64,000 nt of DNA from Albidovulum sp. (GTDB taxonomy: Bacteria; Pseudomonadota; Alphaproteobacteria; Rhodobacterales; Rhodobacteraceae), in assembly GCA_030837785.1 (NCBI GenBank), contig JAUQYA010000112.1, forward strand, positions 59,980 to 123,979, given 5' to 3'. How positions within the stretch are numbered: position 1 is the first letter of the stretch; every line of letters begins with the position of its first letter. Under the pieces are notes generated by a model, which worked only from the letters and a program-made list of their open reading frames with translations, did not search any database and was not told where the DNA came from. The translations under genes were made by a program, and so were the position numbers. Shown in pieces: positions 1 through 9,644 of this stretch.

Positions 1-1
1 C

Positions 2-1102
<1,101 letters not shown>

Positions 1103-1162
1103 GCTTCTCCGTTGCCGGAAATACCCCCGCCGGAGGCACCCGCCACCGGCGGGTTCGCCCCC
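1103..1162 (+). repeat. Intergenic repeat element, copy 1
   Basis: This 60-bp spacer between the convergent eno and acuI genes starts with a copy of a motif found at least four times in the window. In the direction of the preceding gene it reads TTC-CGTTGC-GGAAATACCCCC, followed by a CCGGAGGC-type GC-rich tail. It also holds a GC hairpin, CCCGCC-ACC-GGCGGG, near 1138-1152. Other copies lie near 35845, 49778 and 60818. What it does cannot be told from the sequence. Confidence 0.6.
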
Positions 1163-2152
1163 TCAGGCGTTGACGTCGACGACGACGCGGCCCCTGACCC
1201 TGCCCTTGAGGATTTCCGCCCCGAGCCGCGGCAGGTCCTCGAGCCGCGCCGGCAGGACCATCGCCTCGAGCCGGTCCATCGGCAGGTCGCGGGCGACCCG
1301 CGCCCAGGCGGCGACGCGCCGCGGGTAAGGCTGCATCACGCTGTCGATGCCGAGAAGGTTGACCCCGCGCAGGATGAAGGGGGTGACCAGCGCCCCCTCG
1401 ATCGCGGCCCCCCCGGCAAGGCCGACGGCGGCGACCGGGGCGCCGTATTTCATCTGCTTGAGCACCCGCCCCAGCATCGCGCCGGCCACCGCATCGACGC
1501 AACCGGCCCAGGTCTCGCTTTCGAGCGGCTTGCGCGTCACCTCCGACAGCTCCTCGCGGGTGACGATCCGCGCCGCGCCGAGGCCCTTCAGATACTCCGC
1601 CTGCTCCGGCCTTCCGGTGACGGCGGCGACCTCGTGGCCGAGATGCGCGAGGATCGCGGTGGCGACGGAGCCGACGCCGCCGGCCGCCCCGGTCACCAGC
1701 ACCGGGCCGCGCCCCGGCGCCAGCCCGTGATCCTCGAGCGCCATCACCGCGAGCATCGCCGTCAGCCCCGCCGTGCCGACCGCCATCGCGCTGCGGGTGG
1801 AAAGGCCCTCGGGCAAGGGCACCAGCCAGTCGGCCCGGACGCTCGCCTTCTGGGCATAGCCACCCCAATGCGCCTCGCCGACCCGCCAGCCGGTCAGCAC
1901 CACCCTGTCGCCGGGCCTGTAGCGCGGGTCGGAGGAGCGTTCGACGGTGCCGGCGAAGTCGATCCCCGGCACATGCGGATAGCTCCGCACCAGCCCGCCG
2001 CCCGGCCCGAGGCAGAGCCCGTCCTTGTAGTTCAGCGTCGAGTATTCGACGGCAACGAGCACCTCGCTCTCGGGCAGGCGGCCCTCGCCGATCTCCTCGA
2101 CCGCGGCGCGCGTGGTCCCGTCCTCGTCCTTCTCGACGATCAGCGCCCTCAT
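1163..2152 (-). CDS. acuI: Acryloyl-CoA reductase (NADPH), AcuI/YhdH family
   Basis: Zinc-free medium-chain dehydrogenase/reductase of 329 residues, predicted to reduce acryloyl-CoA to propionyl-CoA with NADPH. In Rhodobacterales this detoxifies acrylate and serves DMSP and 3-hydroxypropionate metabolism. The N-terminal GroES-like half contains YSTLNYKDGL and VPGIDFAGTV. The Rossmann half has the nucleotide loop TGAAGGVGS at about 154-162. The ATG at 2152 was chosen because the open frame upstream has no family similarity. It follows the ABC transporter ATPase gene by 100 bp on the same strand, so it may be the last gene of that transcript or have its own promoter. No DMSP lyase or demethylase gene is visible nearby. 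Confidence 0.88.
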   Translation of the reverse strand: MRALIVEKDEDGTTRAAVEEIGEGRLPESEVLVAVEYSTLNYKDGLCLGPGGGLVRSYPHVPGIDFAGTVERSSDPRYRPGDRVVLTGWRVGEAHWGGYAQKASVRADWLVPLPEGLSTRSAMAVGTAGLTAMLAVMALEDHGLAPGRGPVLVTGAAGGVGSVATAILAHLGHEVAAVTGRPEQAEYLKGLGAARIVTREELSEVTRKPLESETWAGCVDAVAGAMLGRVLKQMKYGAPVAAVGLAGGAAIEGALVTPFILRGVNLLGIDSVMQPYPRRVAAWARVARDLPMDRLEAMVLPARLEDLPRLGAEILKGRVRGRVVVDVNA

Positions 2153-2252
2153 GGCGAATCCTCCCGGCATGGTTCCAAGACCGGGCCATCTTTGGCGGAT
2201 TCGGGGGCGTACGCCACCCCGCATCGGGCCCCTCGCGGGAGGCGCGCGCCGC

Positions 2253-3884
2253 CTATTTCCGCGCGGCGCGGTCCTGCAACAGTCGGGTCAGCCAGTCGGG
2301 GTCCATCTCCGGCACCGATGAGAGCAGAAGCTCGGTATAGGGATCGTGCGGCGGCTGGAACATCTCGTCCTTCGGCCCCTGCTCCACCACGCGGCCGTTC
2401 TGCATCACCACCACCTCGTCGGCGATCGCCTTCACCGTGGCAAGGTCGTGGGTGATGAACATGTAGGCGAGGTCGAATTCGCCCTGCAACCGGTCGAGAA
2501 GCTTCAGGATGCCCTCGGCGACGAGCTGGTCCAAGGCCGAGGTGACCTCGTCGCAGATGATGAAGCGCGGCTCGGCGGCGAGCGCCCGGGCGATGCCGAC
2601 GCGCTGCTTCTGCCCGCCCGAAAGCTCCGAGGGCAGCCGGTCGATGTAGGTGTCGGGCTCCAGCTCGATCAGCCGCAGAAGCTCCCGGATGCGCTCGGTG
2701 AGCCGCTTGCCGGTCAGACCGAGATACATTTCCGCCGGCCGGCCGATCAGCTCGCGCAGGCGCAGCTTGGGATTGAGCGCGGTGTCGGCCATCTGGTAGA
2801 TCATCTGCGCCTGGCGCAACTGGTCGCGCGTGCGGGCGCGGTAGTCGGGCGGCAGCGGCTGGCCATCGAACAACACCCGCCCCTTGCGCGGCGGCAGAAG
2901 GCCGGTGATCACCCGCGCCGTCGTCGACTTGCCCGAGCCGCTTTCGCCGACGACGGCGACGGTGCGGCGGGCGTGGACATCGAAGCCGATGTTCTTCAGC
3001 ACATCCGCCGCCCCGTAGCCCGCCGTCACGTTCTGGATCGAGACGACGGGTGTGCCCTTCGTCACCGGCGGCTGGACCGGGCGCGCATAGGATCGCACCG
3101 CCCAGAGCGAGCGGGTGTAGTCCTGCCGGGGCGCGGCGAGCATGGTGCGGGTGTCGGCCTCCTCGACCTCCTCGCCGCGCAGCAGCACCTTGATCCGGTC
3201 GGCCATCTGCGCCACCACGGCGAGGTCGTGGGTGATGTAGATCGCCGCGGTGTCGAACTGGGCGACGATGTCGCGGATCGCCGCCAGCACCTCGATCTGG
3301 GTGGTGACGTCGAGCGCCGTGGTCGGTTCGTCGAAGATGATCAGGTCCGGCCGGCAGGACATCGCCATCGCCGTCATCGCCCGCTGCAACTGCCCGCCGG
3401 AGACCTGATGCGGGTAGCGGAAGCCGATCTCCTCGGGTGCGGGCAGGCGCATCCGGCGGTAAAGCTCCACCGCGTCGCGCTCGGCCTCGGCGCGGCCCGT
3501 CACGCCGTGCTGCACCGGGCCCTCGCAATACTGGTCGATCAGCCGGTGCGCCGGGTTGAAGCTCGCCGCCGCCGACTGCGCCACATAGGCGATGCGCCTG
3601 CCGCGAAGCGCGCGCCGCTCGGTCTCGGTGGCGGCCCTGAGGTCGATGCCGTCGAAGTCGATCGTGCCGCCGGAAATCCGGCAGCCGTCGCGGGTGAAGC
3701 CCATCGCCGCGAGGCCGAGCGTCGACTTGCCGGCGCCAGATTCGCCGATCAGGCCGAGCACCTCGCCCTTGTGCAGCGTCAGGTCGACGCCCTTGATGAT
3801 CTCGCTCCAGGTCTCGCCGGAGCGGCCCTCGATGCGGATGCCGCGCATCGTCAGGAGAACCGGCTTGGTCTTGTGATCGCCCAT
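2253..3884 (-). CDS. Dipeptide/oligopeptide-type ABC transporter, fused double ATPase
   Basis: Energy-coupling subunit of an oligopeptide/nickel-family importer. Two ATPase domains, equivalent to DppD and DppF, are fused in one 543-residue chain. Domain 1 has Walker A GESGAGKST (about 47-55), signature SGGQLQR and Walker B LIIFDEPT. Domain 2 has Walker A GESGSGKST (about 313), signature LSGGQKQRVGIARAL and Walker B FIICDEVT. Both switch histidines are present (ITHDLA, twice). A GTG codon lies directly before the ATG at 3884, but AGGAG sits 7 bases upstream of the ATG, which favours the ATG. The start follows the permease stop by four bases, so the genes are translationally close. The substrate cannot be deduced. 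Confidence 0.93.
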   Translation of the reverse strand: MGDHKTKPVLLTMRGIRIEGRSGETWSEIIKGVDLTLHKGEVLGLIGESGAGKSTLGLAAMGFTRDGCRISGGTIDFDGIDLRAATETERRALRGRRIAYVAQSAAASFNPAHRLIDQYCEGPVQHGVTGRAEAERDAVELYRRMRLPAPEEIGFRYPHQVSGGQLQRAMTAMAMSCRPDLIIFDEPTTALDVTTQIEVLAAIRDIVAQFDTAAIYITHDLAVVAQMADRIKVLLRGEEVEEADTRTMLAAPRQDYTRSLWAVRSYARPVQPPVTKGTPVVSIQNVTAGYGAADVLKNIGFDVHARRTVAVVGESGSGKSTTARVITGLLPPRKGRVLFDGQPLPPDYRARTRDQLRQAQMIYQMADTALNPKLRLRELIGRPAEMYLGLTGKRLTERIRELLRLIELEPDTYIDRLPSELSGGQKQRVGIARALAAEPRFIICDEVTSALDQLVAEGILKLLDRLQGEFDLAYMFITHDLATVKAIADEVVVMQNGRVVEQGPKDEMFQPPHDPYTELLLSSVPEMDPDWLTRLLQDRAARK

Positions 3885-3888
3885 CACC

Positions 3889-4812
3889 TCACTCCTTCAG
3901 GCCGCTGGCGCGGTGCAACTGCCAGTCCACCACGAAGTTGACCGCCACGGTCAGCAGCGCGATGGCCCCCGCGGGCAGAAGCGGGGTGATGTCGCCGAAG
4001 GTGATCAGGGTCGCATTCTCGCGCACCATCGAGCCCCAGTCGGCGGTCGGCGGCTGGATGCCGACGCCGAGGAAGGAAAGTGCCGAGATCGCGAGGAAGA
4101 CGAAGCAGAACCTGAGCCCGAATTCGGCGACAAGAGGGGCCAGCGCGTTGGGCAGGATTTCGCGGACGATCAGCCGCACCAGCCCCTCGCCCCTGAGCCG
4201 GGCCGCCTCGATATAGTCCATCACCACGATGTTCTGCGCCACCGACCGGGCCAGCCGGAACACCCGCGTCGAATCGATCGTGGCGATGACCAGGACCAGC
4301 GTCAGGATCGAGGTGCCGAAGATCGTCAGCAGGAGAAGCTGGAAGATCAGCGCCGGGATCGCCATCAGGATATCGACGATCCGCGACAGAACCTGGTCGA
4401 GCCATCCGCCCGTGGTCGCGGCGAGAAGCCCGAGGAACGAACCGACGATGAAGGACAGCGCCGTCGTGGCGAAGGCGACGCCGACGGTGTTGCGCGCGCC
4501 GTAGATCATCCGGCTCAGCATGTCGCGGCCGAGGTTGTCGGTGCCGAGGAGATGCGCCGAATCCCAGGGCAGGAACTGGCCGCCCACCACCTCGCGCTCG
4601 GCGAAGGGGGCGATCAGCGGGGCGAAGACGGCGACGACCAGGTAGATCAGGATCACCAGCATGCCGAAGCTCGCCGTCACCGGCGCGGTGCGCAGCGCCT
4701 TGCGCACCTCGCCGCGGGTGACGGCGACGGCCAGCCACCGGAACAGCCAGCCGAGCGCCAGCGCGGCGGCGACGGCAATGGCGATCTTGAGAAGCGTCAG
4801 GAAAACCGCCAT
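3889..4812 (-). CDS. ABC transporter permease, DppC-like
   Basis: Inner-membrane permease (307 residues) of the importer encoded here. A first hydrophobic segment lies near the N-terminus (FLTLLKIAIAVAAALALGWL), followed by the usual DppC-type N-terminal block, LLGTDNLGRDMLSRMIYGAR, and further membrane segments. The cytoplasmic EAA loop that contacts the ATPase is visible as EAARLRGEG...REILPNALAPL. The extra N-terminal membrane segment before the conserved domain is typical of DppC/OppC partners. The gene starts 7 bp after the DppB-like permease and ends four bases before the ATPase start, so all are one operon. Confidence 0.92.
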   Translation of the reverse strand: MAVFLTLLKIAIAVAAALALGWLFRWLAVAVTRGEVRKALRTAPVTASFGMLVILIYLVVAVFAPLIAPFAEREVVGGQFLPWDSAHLLGTDNLGRDMLSRMIYGARNTVGVAFATTALSFIVGSFLGLLAATTGGWLDQVLSRIVDILMAIPALIFQLLLLTIFGTSILTLVLVIATIDSTRVFRLARSVAQNIVVMDYIEAARLRGEGLVRLIVREILPNALAPLVAEFGLRFCFVFLAISALSFLGVGIQPPTADWGSMVRENATLITFGDITPLLPAGAIALLTVAVNFVVDWQLHRASGLKE

Positions 4813-4819
4813 CGCGCCC

Positions 4820-5773
4820 TCACTTCCGGTGGATCAGACGCGGGTTCGACAGAGTCGACAGCACGTCCGCGGTGAGGTTCAGAAGCACATAGGCCGCAGC
4901 GAAGATCAGCGCCACCGCCTGCACCACCGGGAAATCGCGCTTGGCGACGCTGTCGACCATCAGCTGGCCGAGCCCGGGGTAGACGAAGACCACCTCCACC
5001 ACCACGACGCCGGTGATCAGATAGGCGAGGTTCAGCGCCACCACGGTGATGATCGGCGCCAGCGCGTTCGGCAGCGCGTGCTTGAGGATCACCCGGGCGG
5101 GCGACATGCCCTTGAGCCGCGCCATCTCGATATAGGGGCTGGCGAGAAGGTTGATGATCGCCGCGCGCGTCATCCGCATCATGTGCGCGGTGACGACCAG
5201 CGTCAGCGTCAGCGCCGGCAGGAAGGTGCGGTAGAGCGCCTCGCCGAAGGTCGTGGACGGGTCCATCCGCGCCATCGAGGGGAAAAGCCCGGACTGGGCG
5301 AGGACGAAGATCAGGATGTAGGCCACGAAGAACTCGGGAAACGAGATCGAGGTGAGCGCCAGCGCGTTCGCCGTCCGGTCGAAGACCGAGTTGCGCCAGA
5401 GTGCGGCGAGGATGCCGAGCGCCAGCGACAGGGGCACCGAGAGCGCGGCGGCATAGACCGCGAGGAAGAGCGTGTTGGAAAGCCGCGTGGCGATGAGATC
5501 GGCAATCGGCCGCTTGTTGGCCAGCGAGGTGCCGAAATCGCCCTGAAGCGCGCCCAGAAGCCAGTTGATGTAGCGGGTATAGGCCGGCTGGTCGAGCCCG
5601 AGCTCGCGGCGGAAGGCCGCCACCGTCTCGGGTGTCGCCGACTGGCCGAGGATGTTCTGCGCGAGATCGCCCGGCAGCAACTCCGTCGCCCCGAAGATGA
5701 TGAGCGAGATCACGAAGAGCGTGAGCAGGCCAAGAGCGAGCCGCTTCGCGATCATGGGCCATATGTCGGACAT
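4820..5773 (-). CDS. ABC transporter permease, DppB-like
   Basis: Inner-membrane permease of 317 residues, first of the two channel subunits. The N-terminus MIAKRLALGLLTLFVISLIIFGATELLPGD is the classic DppB start: a membrane segment followed by the LLPGD motif. The EAA loop appears as EMARLKGMS...LKHALPNALAPI. A longer open frame begins at 5803, but the ATG at 5773 has a G-rich ribosome-binding stretch and fits the family start. The spacer to the binding-protein gene is 96 bp. Pairing with the DppC-like permease and the fused ATPase gives a complete importer. Confidence 0.92.
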   Translation of the reverse strand: MSDIWPMIAKRLALGLLTLFVISLIIFGATELLPGDLAQNILGQSATPETVAAFRRELGLDQPAYTRYINWLLGALQGDFGTSLANKRPIADLIATRLSNTLFLAVYAAALSVPLSLALGILAALWRNSVFDRTANALALTSISFPEFFVAYILIFVLAQSGLFPSMARMDPSTTFGEALYRTFLPALTLTLVVTAHMMRMTRAAIINLLASPYIEMARLKGMSPARVILKHALPNALAPIITVVALNLAYLITGVVVVEVVFVYPGLGQLMVDSVAKRDFPVVQAVALIFAAAYVLLNLTADVLSTLSNPRLIHRK

Positions 5774-5869
5774 CCACCCCCCCGTTTTCAGTCTTGCCGA
5801 CAATGTCGCTGCCGCGCGGCCCCGATCAAGGGCGGTTGGCCCCGGCGGCGGGCGCCGGGGCCGGGATCG

Positions 5870-7435
5870 TCAGACGAACCACCAGCGTTCGATCGCGCGG
5901 AACCCGTCGAGCGTCCAGTTGCCCGCGACCTTGTCCTCATGCGCGATCTTGTCGGACATGCCCATGACGTAGTTGGCGAACATCGGGATGATCGTGCCGG
6001 CCTCGTTGGAGCAGATCGACTGCATCTCGTGATACATCTCGGTGCGCTTGGCTTCGTCGAGTTCGGAACGCGCCGCGAGCAGAAGCTGGTCGAACTTCTC
6101 GTTCGACCAGAACGTGTCGTTCCACGGCACCCCGGTGGCATAGACCATCGAGAACATCCAGTCCGCCGTCGGCCGGCCGCCCCAGTAGACCGCGCAGAAC
6201 GGCTTCTTCATCCAGACGTTGTCCCAGTAGCCGTCGTTGGGCTCGCGCACGACCTCGAGCGTGATCCCCGCGCCCGCCGCCTTTTCCGAGAACAGGAGCG
6301 CCGCGTCGACGGCGCCGGTGAAGGCGGCATCGGCGGCGGAAAGCTGGACGCTCAGCGTGTCGAGCCCGGCTTCCTTCAGGTGGAACTTCGCCTTGTCCGG
6401 ATCGTAGCTGCGCTGTTCGAGGTCGGCATAGAAGTAGCGCTGGCTCGGGCCGATCGGTTGGTCGTTGCCGACGGTGCCGTAGCCGTGCAGGATCTTGTCC
6501 AGCATCTCCTGCCGGTCGAGCGCGTATTTCAGCGCCAGCCGCACGTTGTTGTCCTTGAACGGATCGGCGCGGGTGTCCATCGCGAAGGTGTAGTGCTGGG
6601 TGCCGGCGACGCTGAGGATCTTGATCCCCGGCGCCTTCTCGAGAAGCGCGACGGTGGTGAGGTCGACCGGGTCGATCACGTCGACCTCTCCGGTCATCAG
6701 CGCATTCTGCCGCGCCGCGGAATCGAGCACGACGCTCATCTCGATGCCGTCGAACCAGGCGCGGTTCGGCTTCCAGTAGTTCGGGTTGCGGGTCAGCTTG
6801 GCGCCAACGCCCGGTTCCCAGGAATCGAGCACGTAGCCGCCGCAGCCGTCCTTGGTTGTCGCGTCCATCTTGCCCTCCGCCGAGGGCAGGATCGGCAGGT
6901 GGTAGTCCGACATGATGTACGGGAAGTCGGCATTGCCGGCGCTGAGCGTGAAGACGACGGTGTTGCCGTCGGCCTTGACGTCGGTGATCGGCTCGACCAC
7001 CGGCTTGGCGGCTGACTTGCTGTCGGGGCCGCGGTGATGGTTGATCGAGGCCACCACGTCGTCGCCGGTGACGGGTTTGCCGCTGTGATAGGTCAGCCCC
7101 TCGCGCAGCTTGAACGTCCAGGTGACCGCGTCGGCCGAGGCTTCCCAGCTTTCGGCGACCTCGCCCACCAGCGAGCCGTCGGCGGCGATCTCGGTCAGGT
7201 AGCCGCAGCGCGCCGTGTGCAGGACCTGCACGAACTGCGAATCCCAGGTCGCGGGATCGTAGCTGTCGGTGGTATTGCCCGCCGCCTGGGCGAGCCGCAG
7301 GATGCCGCCGCGCTTGGGTTCGGCCATCGCCCGGCGCACGCTCGCCGGCAGGATGAGGCCCGCGGCCCCAAGCGCCGTCGCGCCCTTGAGAAGGCCGCGC
7401 CGGCTGATCCCGCCGTGGGTCAGAAAGTCAGTCAT
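5870..7435 (-). CDS. ABC transporter substrate-binding protein, family 5
   Basis: Periplasmic solute-binding protein (521 residues) of the peptide/nickel/opine family, first gene of the importer operon. It carries a Tat-type signal: SRRGLLK at residues 11-17, a hydrophobic stretch, and a likely cleavage site after AMA at 38. The mature part opens with PKRGGILRLAQ and has family blocks such as ESWEASADAVTWTFKLREGLTYHSGKPVTGDDV. Family 5 proteins bind di- and oligopeptides, glutathione, nickel chelates or sugars, so the ligand is open. The ATG follows GGAGGGAGAC, a strong ribosome-binding site. The 554-bp spacer upstream probably holds the promoter. Confidence 0.92.
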   Translation of the reverse strand: MTDFLTHGGISRRGLLKGATALGAAGLILPASVRRAMAEPKRGGILRLAQAAGNTTDSYDPATWDSQFVQVLHTARCGYLTEIAADGSLVGEVAESWEASADAVTWTFKLREGLTYHSGKPVTGDDVVASINHHRGPDSKSAAKPVVEPITDVKADGNTVVFTLSAGNADFPYIMSDYHLPILPSAEGKMDATTKDGCGGYVLDSWEPGVGAKLTRNPNYWKPNRAWFDGIEMSVVLDSAARQNALMTGEVDVIDPVDLTTVALLEKAPGIKILSVAGTQHYTFAMDTRADPFKDNNVRLALKYALDRQEMLDKILHGYGTVGNDQPIGPSQRYFYADLEQRSYDPDKAKFHLKEAGLDTLSVQLSAADAAFTGAVDAALLFSEKAAGAGITLEVVREPNDGYWDNVWMKKPFCAVYWGGRPTADWMFSMVYATGVPWNDTFWSNEKFDQLLLAARSELDEAKRTEMYHEMQSICSNEAGTIIPMFANYVMGMSDKIAHEDKVAGNWTLDGFRAIERWWFV

Positions 7436-7989
7436 GTCTCCCTCCGTTGGTTTTTTGGTCGTTTCTGTGTTTCAGGCGGCGGATCGCCTGCCTGTCGTGC
7501 CGCGGCAGGTCGCCCGCCTGCCCGGTCCCCGCAGTCCTGGCCGCCGTCGCGCGGCAGATGGCACGGGGAACCTCGCCCTCCTTGCGACGATCATCGCCGC
7601 CTTCGCCGCGAATTTCCAGAATTTTGCGTGACGGCCCCGTGGATGACGGCCCCGTGCGTGTCGGTGCGTCGTGGCCCGCGTCCGGGGCGCGGCGTGCGGC
7701 GCCCCTCGGCGCGGCCGGGCAAAGGCCCCGGAAAGCCTGTGGGGAAACGTTGCGGGAAAAGCGGGCGGCCATGTCACGGAAGGTCTCGATGATCGAGATA
7801 TTCACCATTCCCCTCCCCGATGCTTCGCCCGCGTCTTTCCGGTGGCGGGGTGGTTCCGCCCCGGCCTTTGGCGTGATGATCGGAGAGCACTCCGCGCCAG
7901 CGTAGCGCAAAAGCGACGTTGGCAATCGCGATTGCGACACTCCCGCGGTTTTTTCTTGATTGATGCGTCAATCAAGGCCCGGCACCCCT
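7436..7989. other. Intergenic region with two palindromes, no gene seen
   Basis: A 554-bp spacer between soeC and the binding-protein gene, both on the minus strand. Frames here show only arginine/proline-rich shadow translations, so no gene is called. It contains an AT-richer patch (7440-7480) just before the binding-protein gene, a 14-bp direct repeat around GACGGCCCCGTG (7631-7655), and two palindromes at 7922-7935 and 7955-7976. The promoter of the ABC importer is expected here but no convincing -35/-10 pair was found. Confidence 0.6.
7922..7976. promoter_or_regulatory. Two palindromes, possible operators
   Basis: GCAATCGCGATTGC at 7922-7935 is a perfect 14-bp palindrome. Twenty bases on, CTTGATTGA (7955-7963) and TCAATCAAG (7968-7976) form a perfect 9-bp inverted repeat around a TGCG centre. 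On the plus strand a run of six T precedes the second repeat, so neither strand has the stem-then-T order of an intrinsic terminator. The inner TTGA-N4-TCAA is two bases shorter than an FNR-type site. An operator for the ABC importer, or a stabilising 3' hairpin for the soe transcript, are both possible. Confidence 0.4.
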
Positions 7990-8910
7990 TCAGCGGGTGC
8001 CGTAGTAGAGGCCAACGACATGTTCGGCCTCGGCGAAGAACAGCCAGCGCGCGGCGAAGGCGCCCGAGAGATGGGCCGCGAAGGCGAGGACGTGGGCGAC
8101 AAGCGAGGACGGCAGCGCCACCACCAGCGCCGCGGGCGCGACCGCCCCGGCCAGAACCGCGACGACGCGGAGCTTCGTCCGGTGCTTGCGCCCGACGACA
8201 TGGATCATCTCGCGCATCAGGTAGTTCGCGCCGGTATGGGGCGGTGCGAAGGCGCGCACGGCGCCACCGCCGCCGAGCCCTGCCCCGCCGAGCCCAGTCC
8301 CGCCGAGCCCAGTCCCGCCGAGTCCTGTCGCGGTGCCGAGCGTATGCCCCCGCGCGGCGAACCGCCGGTCGCCCGCCCGCCAGGCGAAGACCTGCAAAAG
8401 CCCGAGCACAAGGCACAGAAGCGCCGCCAGATACGGCAGGCCGCCAAGGATCATGCCCCCCGCAAGCGCCCAGGCGAGGAAGAGCGCGGGCGTGGTCCAG
8501 TGGTTCCAGCGCGGCACGGTGCGAAGCTGGGCGTAGATCATGCCGGTGCACAGGAGCGTCAGCAGGCAGGCGGCCGCGCCGGTCAGCCCGAAGGCCGGCG
8601 GCAGGCCGCCGCCCATCACCGCCGCGGCGGCGACCGGCACCATGAGCAGCAGCGCGCCCGTCGAGGCCCAGGCCTCCCGGCTGAGCCAGCTCGTGCGCCA
8701 CTGGCTGAAGGCGAGGAGCGCCCGCCGCGGATTGCCGAGGTGGAAGGCCGAGGCAAGAAGCCCCGCGACCGCCAGCCCGTAGCCCGCCCCCCAGAGACCG
8801 AACGCGGCAGGCCCGAAGACCTGCACCGCACCGGAGGCGAGAACGAAGAGCAGCCCGAAGCCGGCACCGGACAGCACCGTGAACAGGATCACCGACGGCG
8901 CCGGATGCAT
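7990..8910 (-). CDS. soeC: Sulfite dehydrogenase membrane anchor SoeC (DmsC family)
   Basis: Integral membrane anchor (306 residues) of the DmsC/NrfD-like group that passes electrons between the iron-sulfur subunit and the quinone pool. About eight hydrophobic segments are visible, starting with VILFTVLSGAGFGLLFVLASG and including the HLGNPRRALLAFSQWRTSWLSRE loop typical of DmsC. Residues about 195-213 are a tandem TGLGG repeat encoded by 15-bp DNA repeats, an odd insertion in a loop. Its ATG overlaps the soeB stop (TGATG). The call as SoeC rather than DmsC rests on the neighbouring xsc and on the lack of a Tat signal in the catalytic subunit. The stop lies inside a GGCACCC/GGGTGCC hairpin (7981-8001). 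Confidence 0.82.
   Translation of the reverse strand: MHPAPSVILFTVLSGAGFGLLFVLASGAVQVFGPAAFGLWGAGYGLAVAGLLASAFHLGNPRRALLAFSQWRTSWLSREAWASTGALLLMVPVAAAAVMGGGLPPAFGLTGAAACLLTLLCTGMIYAQLRTVPRWNHWTTPALFLAWALAGGMILGGLPYLAALLCLVLGLLQVFAWRAGDRRFAARGHTLGTATGLGGTGLGGTGLGGAGLGGGGAVRAFAPPHTGANYLMREMIHVVGRKHRTKLRVVAVLAGAVAPAALVVALPSSLVAHVLAFAAHLSGAFAARWLFFAEAEHVVGLYYGTR
8270..8328. repeat. 15-bp tandem repeat inside soeC
   Basis: About four copies of the unit AGTCCCGCCGAGCCC (plus-strand reading) lie head to tail. The first and last are slightly diverged. In the soeC frame this encodes repeated Thr-Gly-Leu-Gly-Gly. The length is a multiple of three, so copy-number change would lengthen or shorten a loop without breaking the frame. 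Confidence 0.85.
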
Positions 8911-9644
8911 CAGAACTTCTCCAGGAGCCGGTCGAGCCAGCCTGCAAGACCCGTGGCCTTGATGTCGACGAGCGGGGTCAGCGGGCCGGCGGCGGCCGCG
9001 CCCTTGGGCCGGGGCGGCAGATACCTGTTGACCGGCGCCGTTCCGATCTCGGGCATCAGCGCGAAACCCTCCCGTTCGGCCACGAGGCGGCTGACCGCGC
9101 TTTCCGGGTCGGCGAGATCGCCGAAGGCCCGCGCGCCGGTCGGGCAGGTCCGCACGCAGGCGGGCACGCGGTCTTCCTCCGGCAGCCGCTCGTTGTAGAT
9201 GCGGTCGACGCAGAGGGTGCATTTCTTCATCACGCCCGCCTGAGCATCCAGCTCGCGCGCCCCGTAGGGGCAGGCCCAGGCACAGAGGCCGCAGCCGATG
9301 CAGGCGTCCTCGTTGACCAGGACGATGCCGTCCTCGGCCCGCTTATAGCTGGCCCCGGTCGGGCAGACCGTGACGCAGGGCGCGTTGTCGCAATGCAGGC
9401 AGGAGCGGGGGAAGTTCACGATCTGGGCAGGGCCTGCCTCGGGTGTCACCTCGTAGCTGTGGACACGGTTGAGGAATGTCCCCGAAGGCTCTGATCCATA
9501 TGCGTTGCTGTCGGATAGCGGGGCGCCCTGCCCCTGATCGTTCCAGCCCTTGCAGGCGGTCACGCAGGCATGGCAGCCGACGCAGGTGTCGAGGTCGATC
9601 ACCAGGCCCAGTTTCCGTGCGGGCGGCGGCGGCAGCGCGGTCAT
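8910..9644 (-). CDS. soeB: Sulfite dehydrogenase iron-sulfur subunit SoeB
   Basis: Electron-transfer subunit (244 residues) with four ferredoxin-type cysteine groups, as in DmsB/PsrB/SoeB: CVGCHACVTAC (from residue 21), CLHCDNAPCVTVCP, CIGCGLCAWACP and CTLCVDRI...CVRTCP. It should carry four 4Fe-4S clusters linking the molybdenum subunit to SoeC. The ATG at 9644 overlaps the soeA stop by four bases (ATGA), and its stop overlaps the soeC start, which indicates coupled translation. Open frame extends far upstream, but only as an antisense-like shadow of soeA. Confidence 0.88.
   Translation of the reverse strand: MTALPPPPARKLGLVIDLDTCVGCHACVTACKGWNDQGQGAPLSDSNAYGSEPSGTFLNRVHSYEVTPEAGPAQIVNFPRSCLHCDNAPCVTVCPTGASYKRAEDGIVLVNEDACIGCGLCAWACPYGARELDAQAGVMKKCTLCVDRIYNERLPEEDRVPACVRTCPTGARAFGDLADPESAVSRLVAEREGFALMPEIGTAPVNRYLPPRPKGAAAAGPLTPLVDIKATGLAGWLDRLLEKF

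Noticed and set aside
4661..7015. 784-codon plus-strand frame opposite the permease and binding-protein genes
   Set aside because: Composition is Arg/His/Asp repeats typical of antisense shadows, while the minus strand encodes clear transporter proteins with signal peptide and membrane segments.
7955..7976. FNR/Dnr-type box
   Set aside because: The half-sites are TTGA and TCAA with four bases between, but FNR-type sites need TTGAT-N4-ATCAA. The spacing is two bases short.
7981..8001. Intrinsic terminator of soeC
   Set aside because: GGCACCC/GGGTGCC forms a stem over the stop codon but no T-run follows on the minus strand, so it was not called a terminator.
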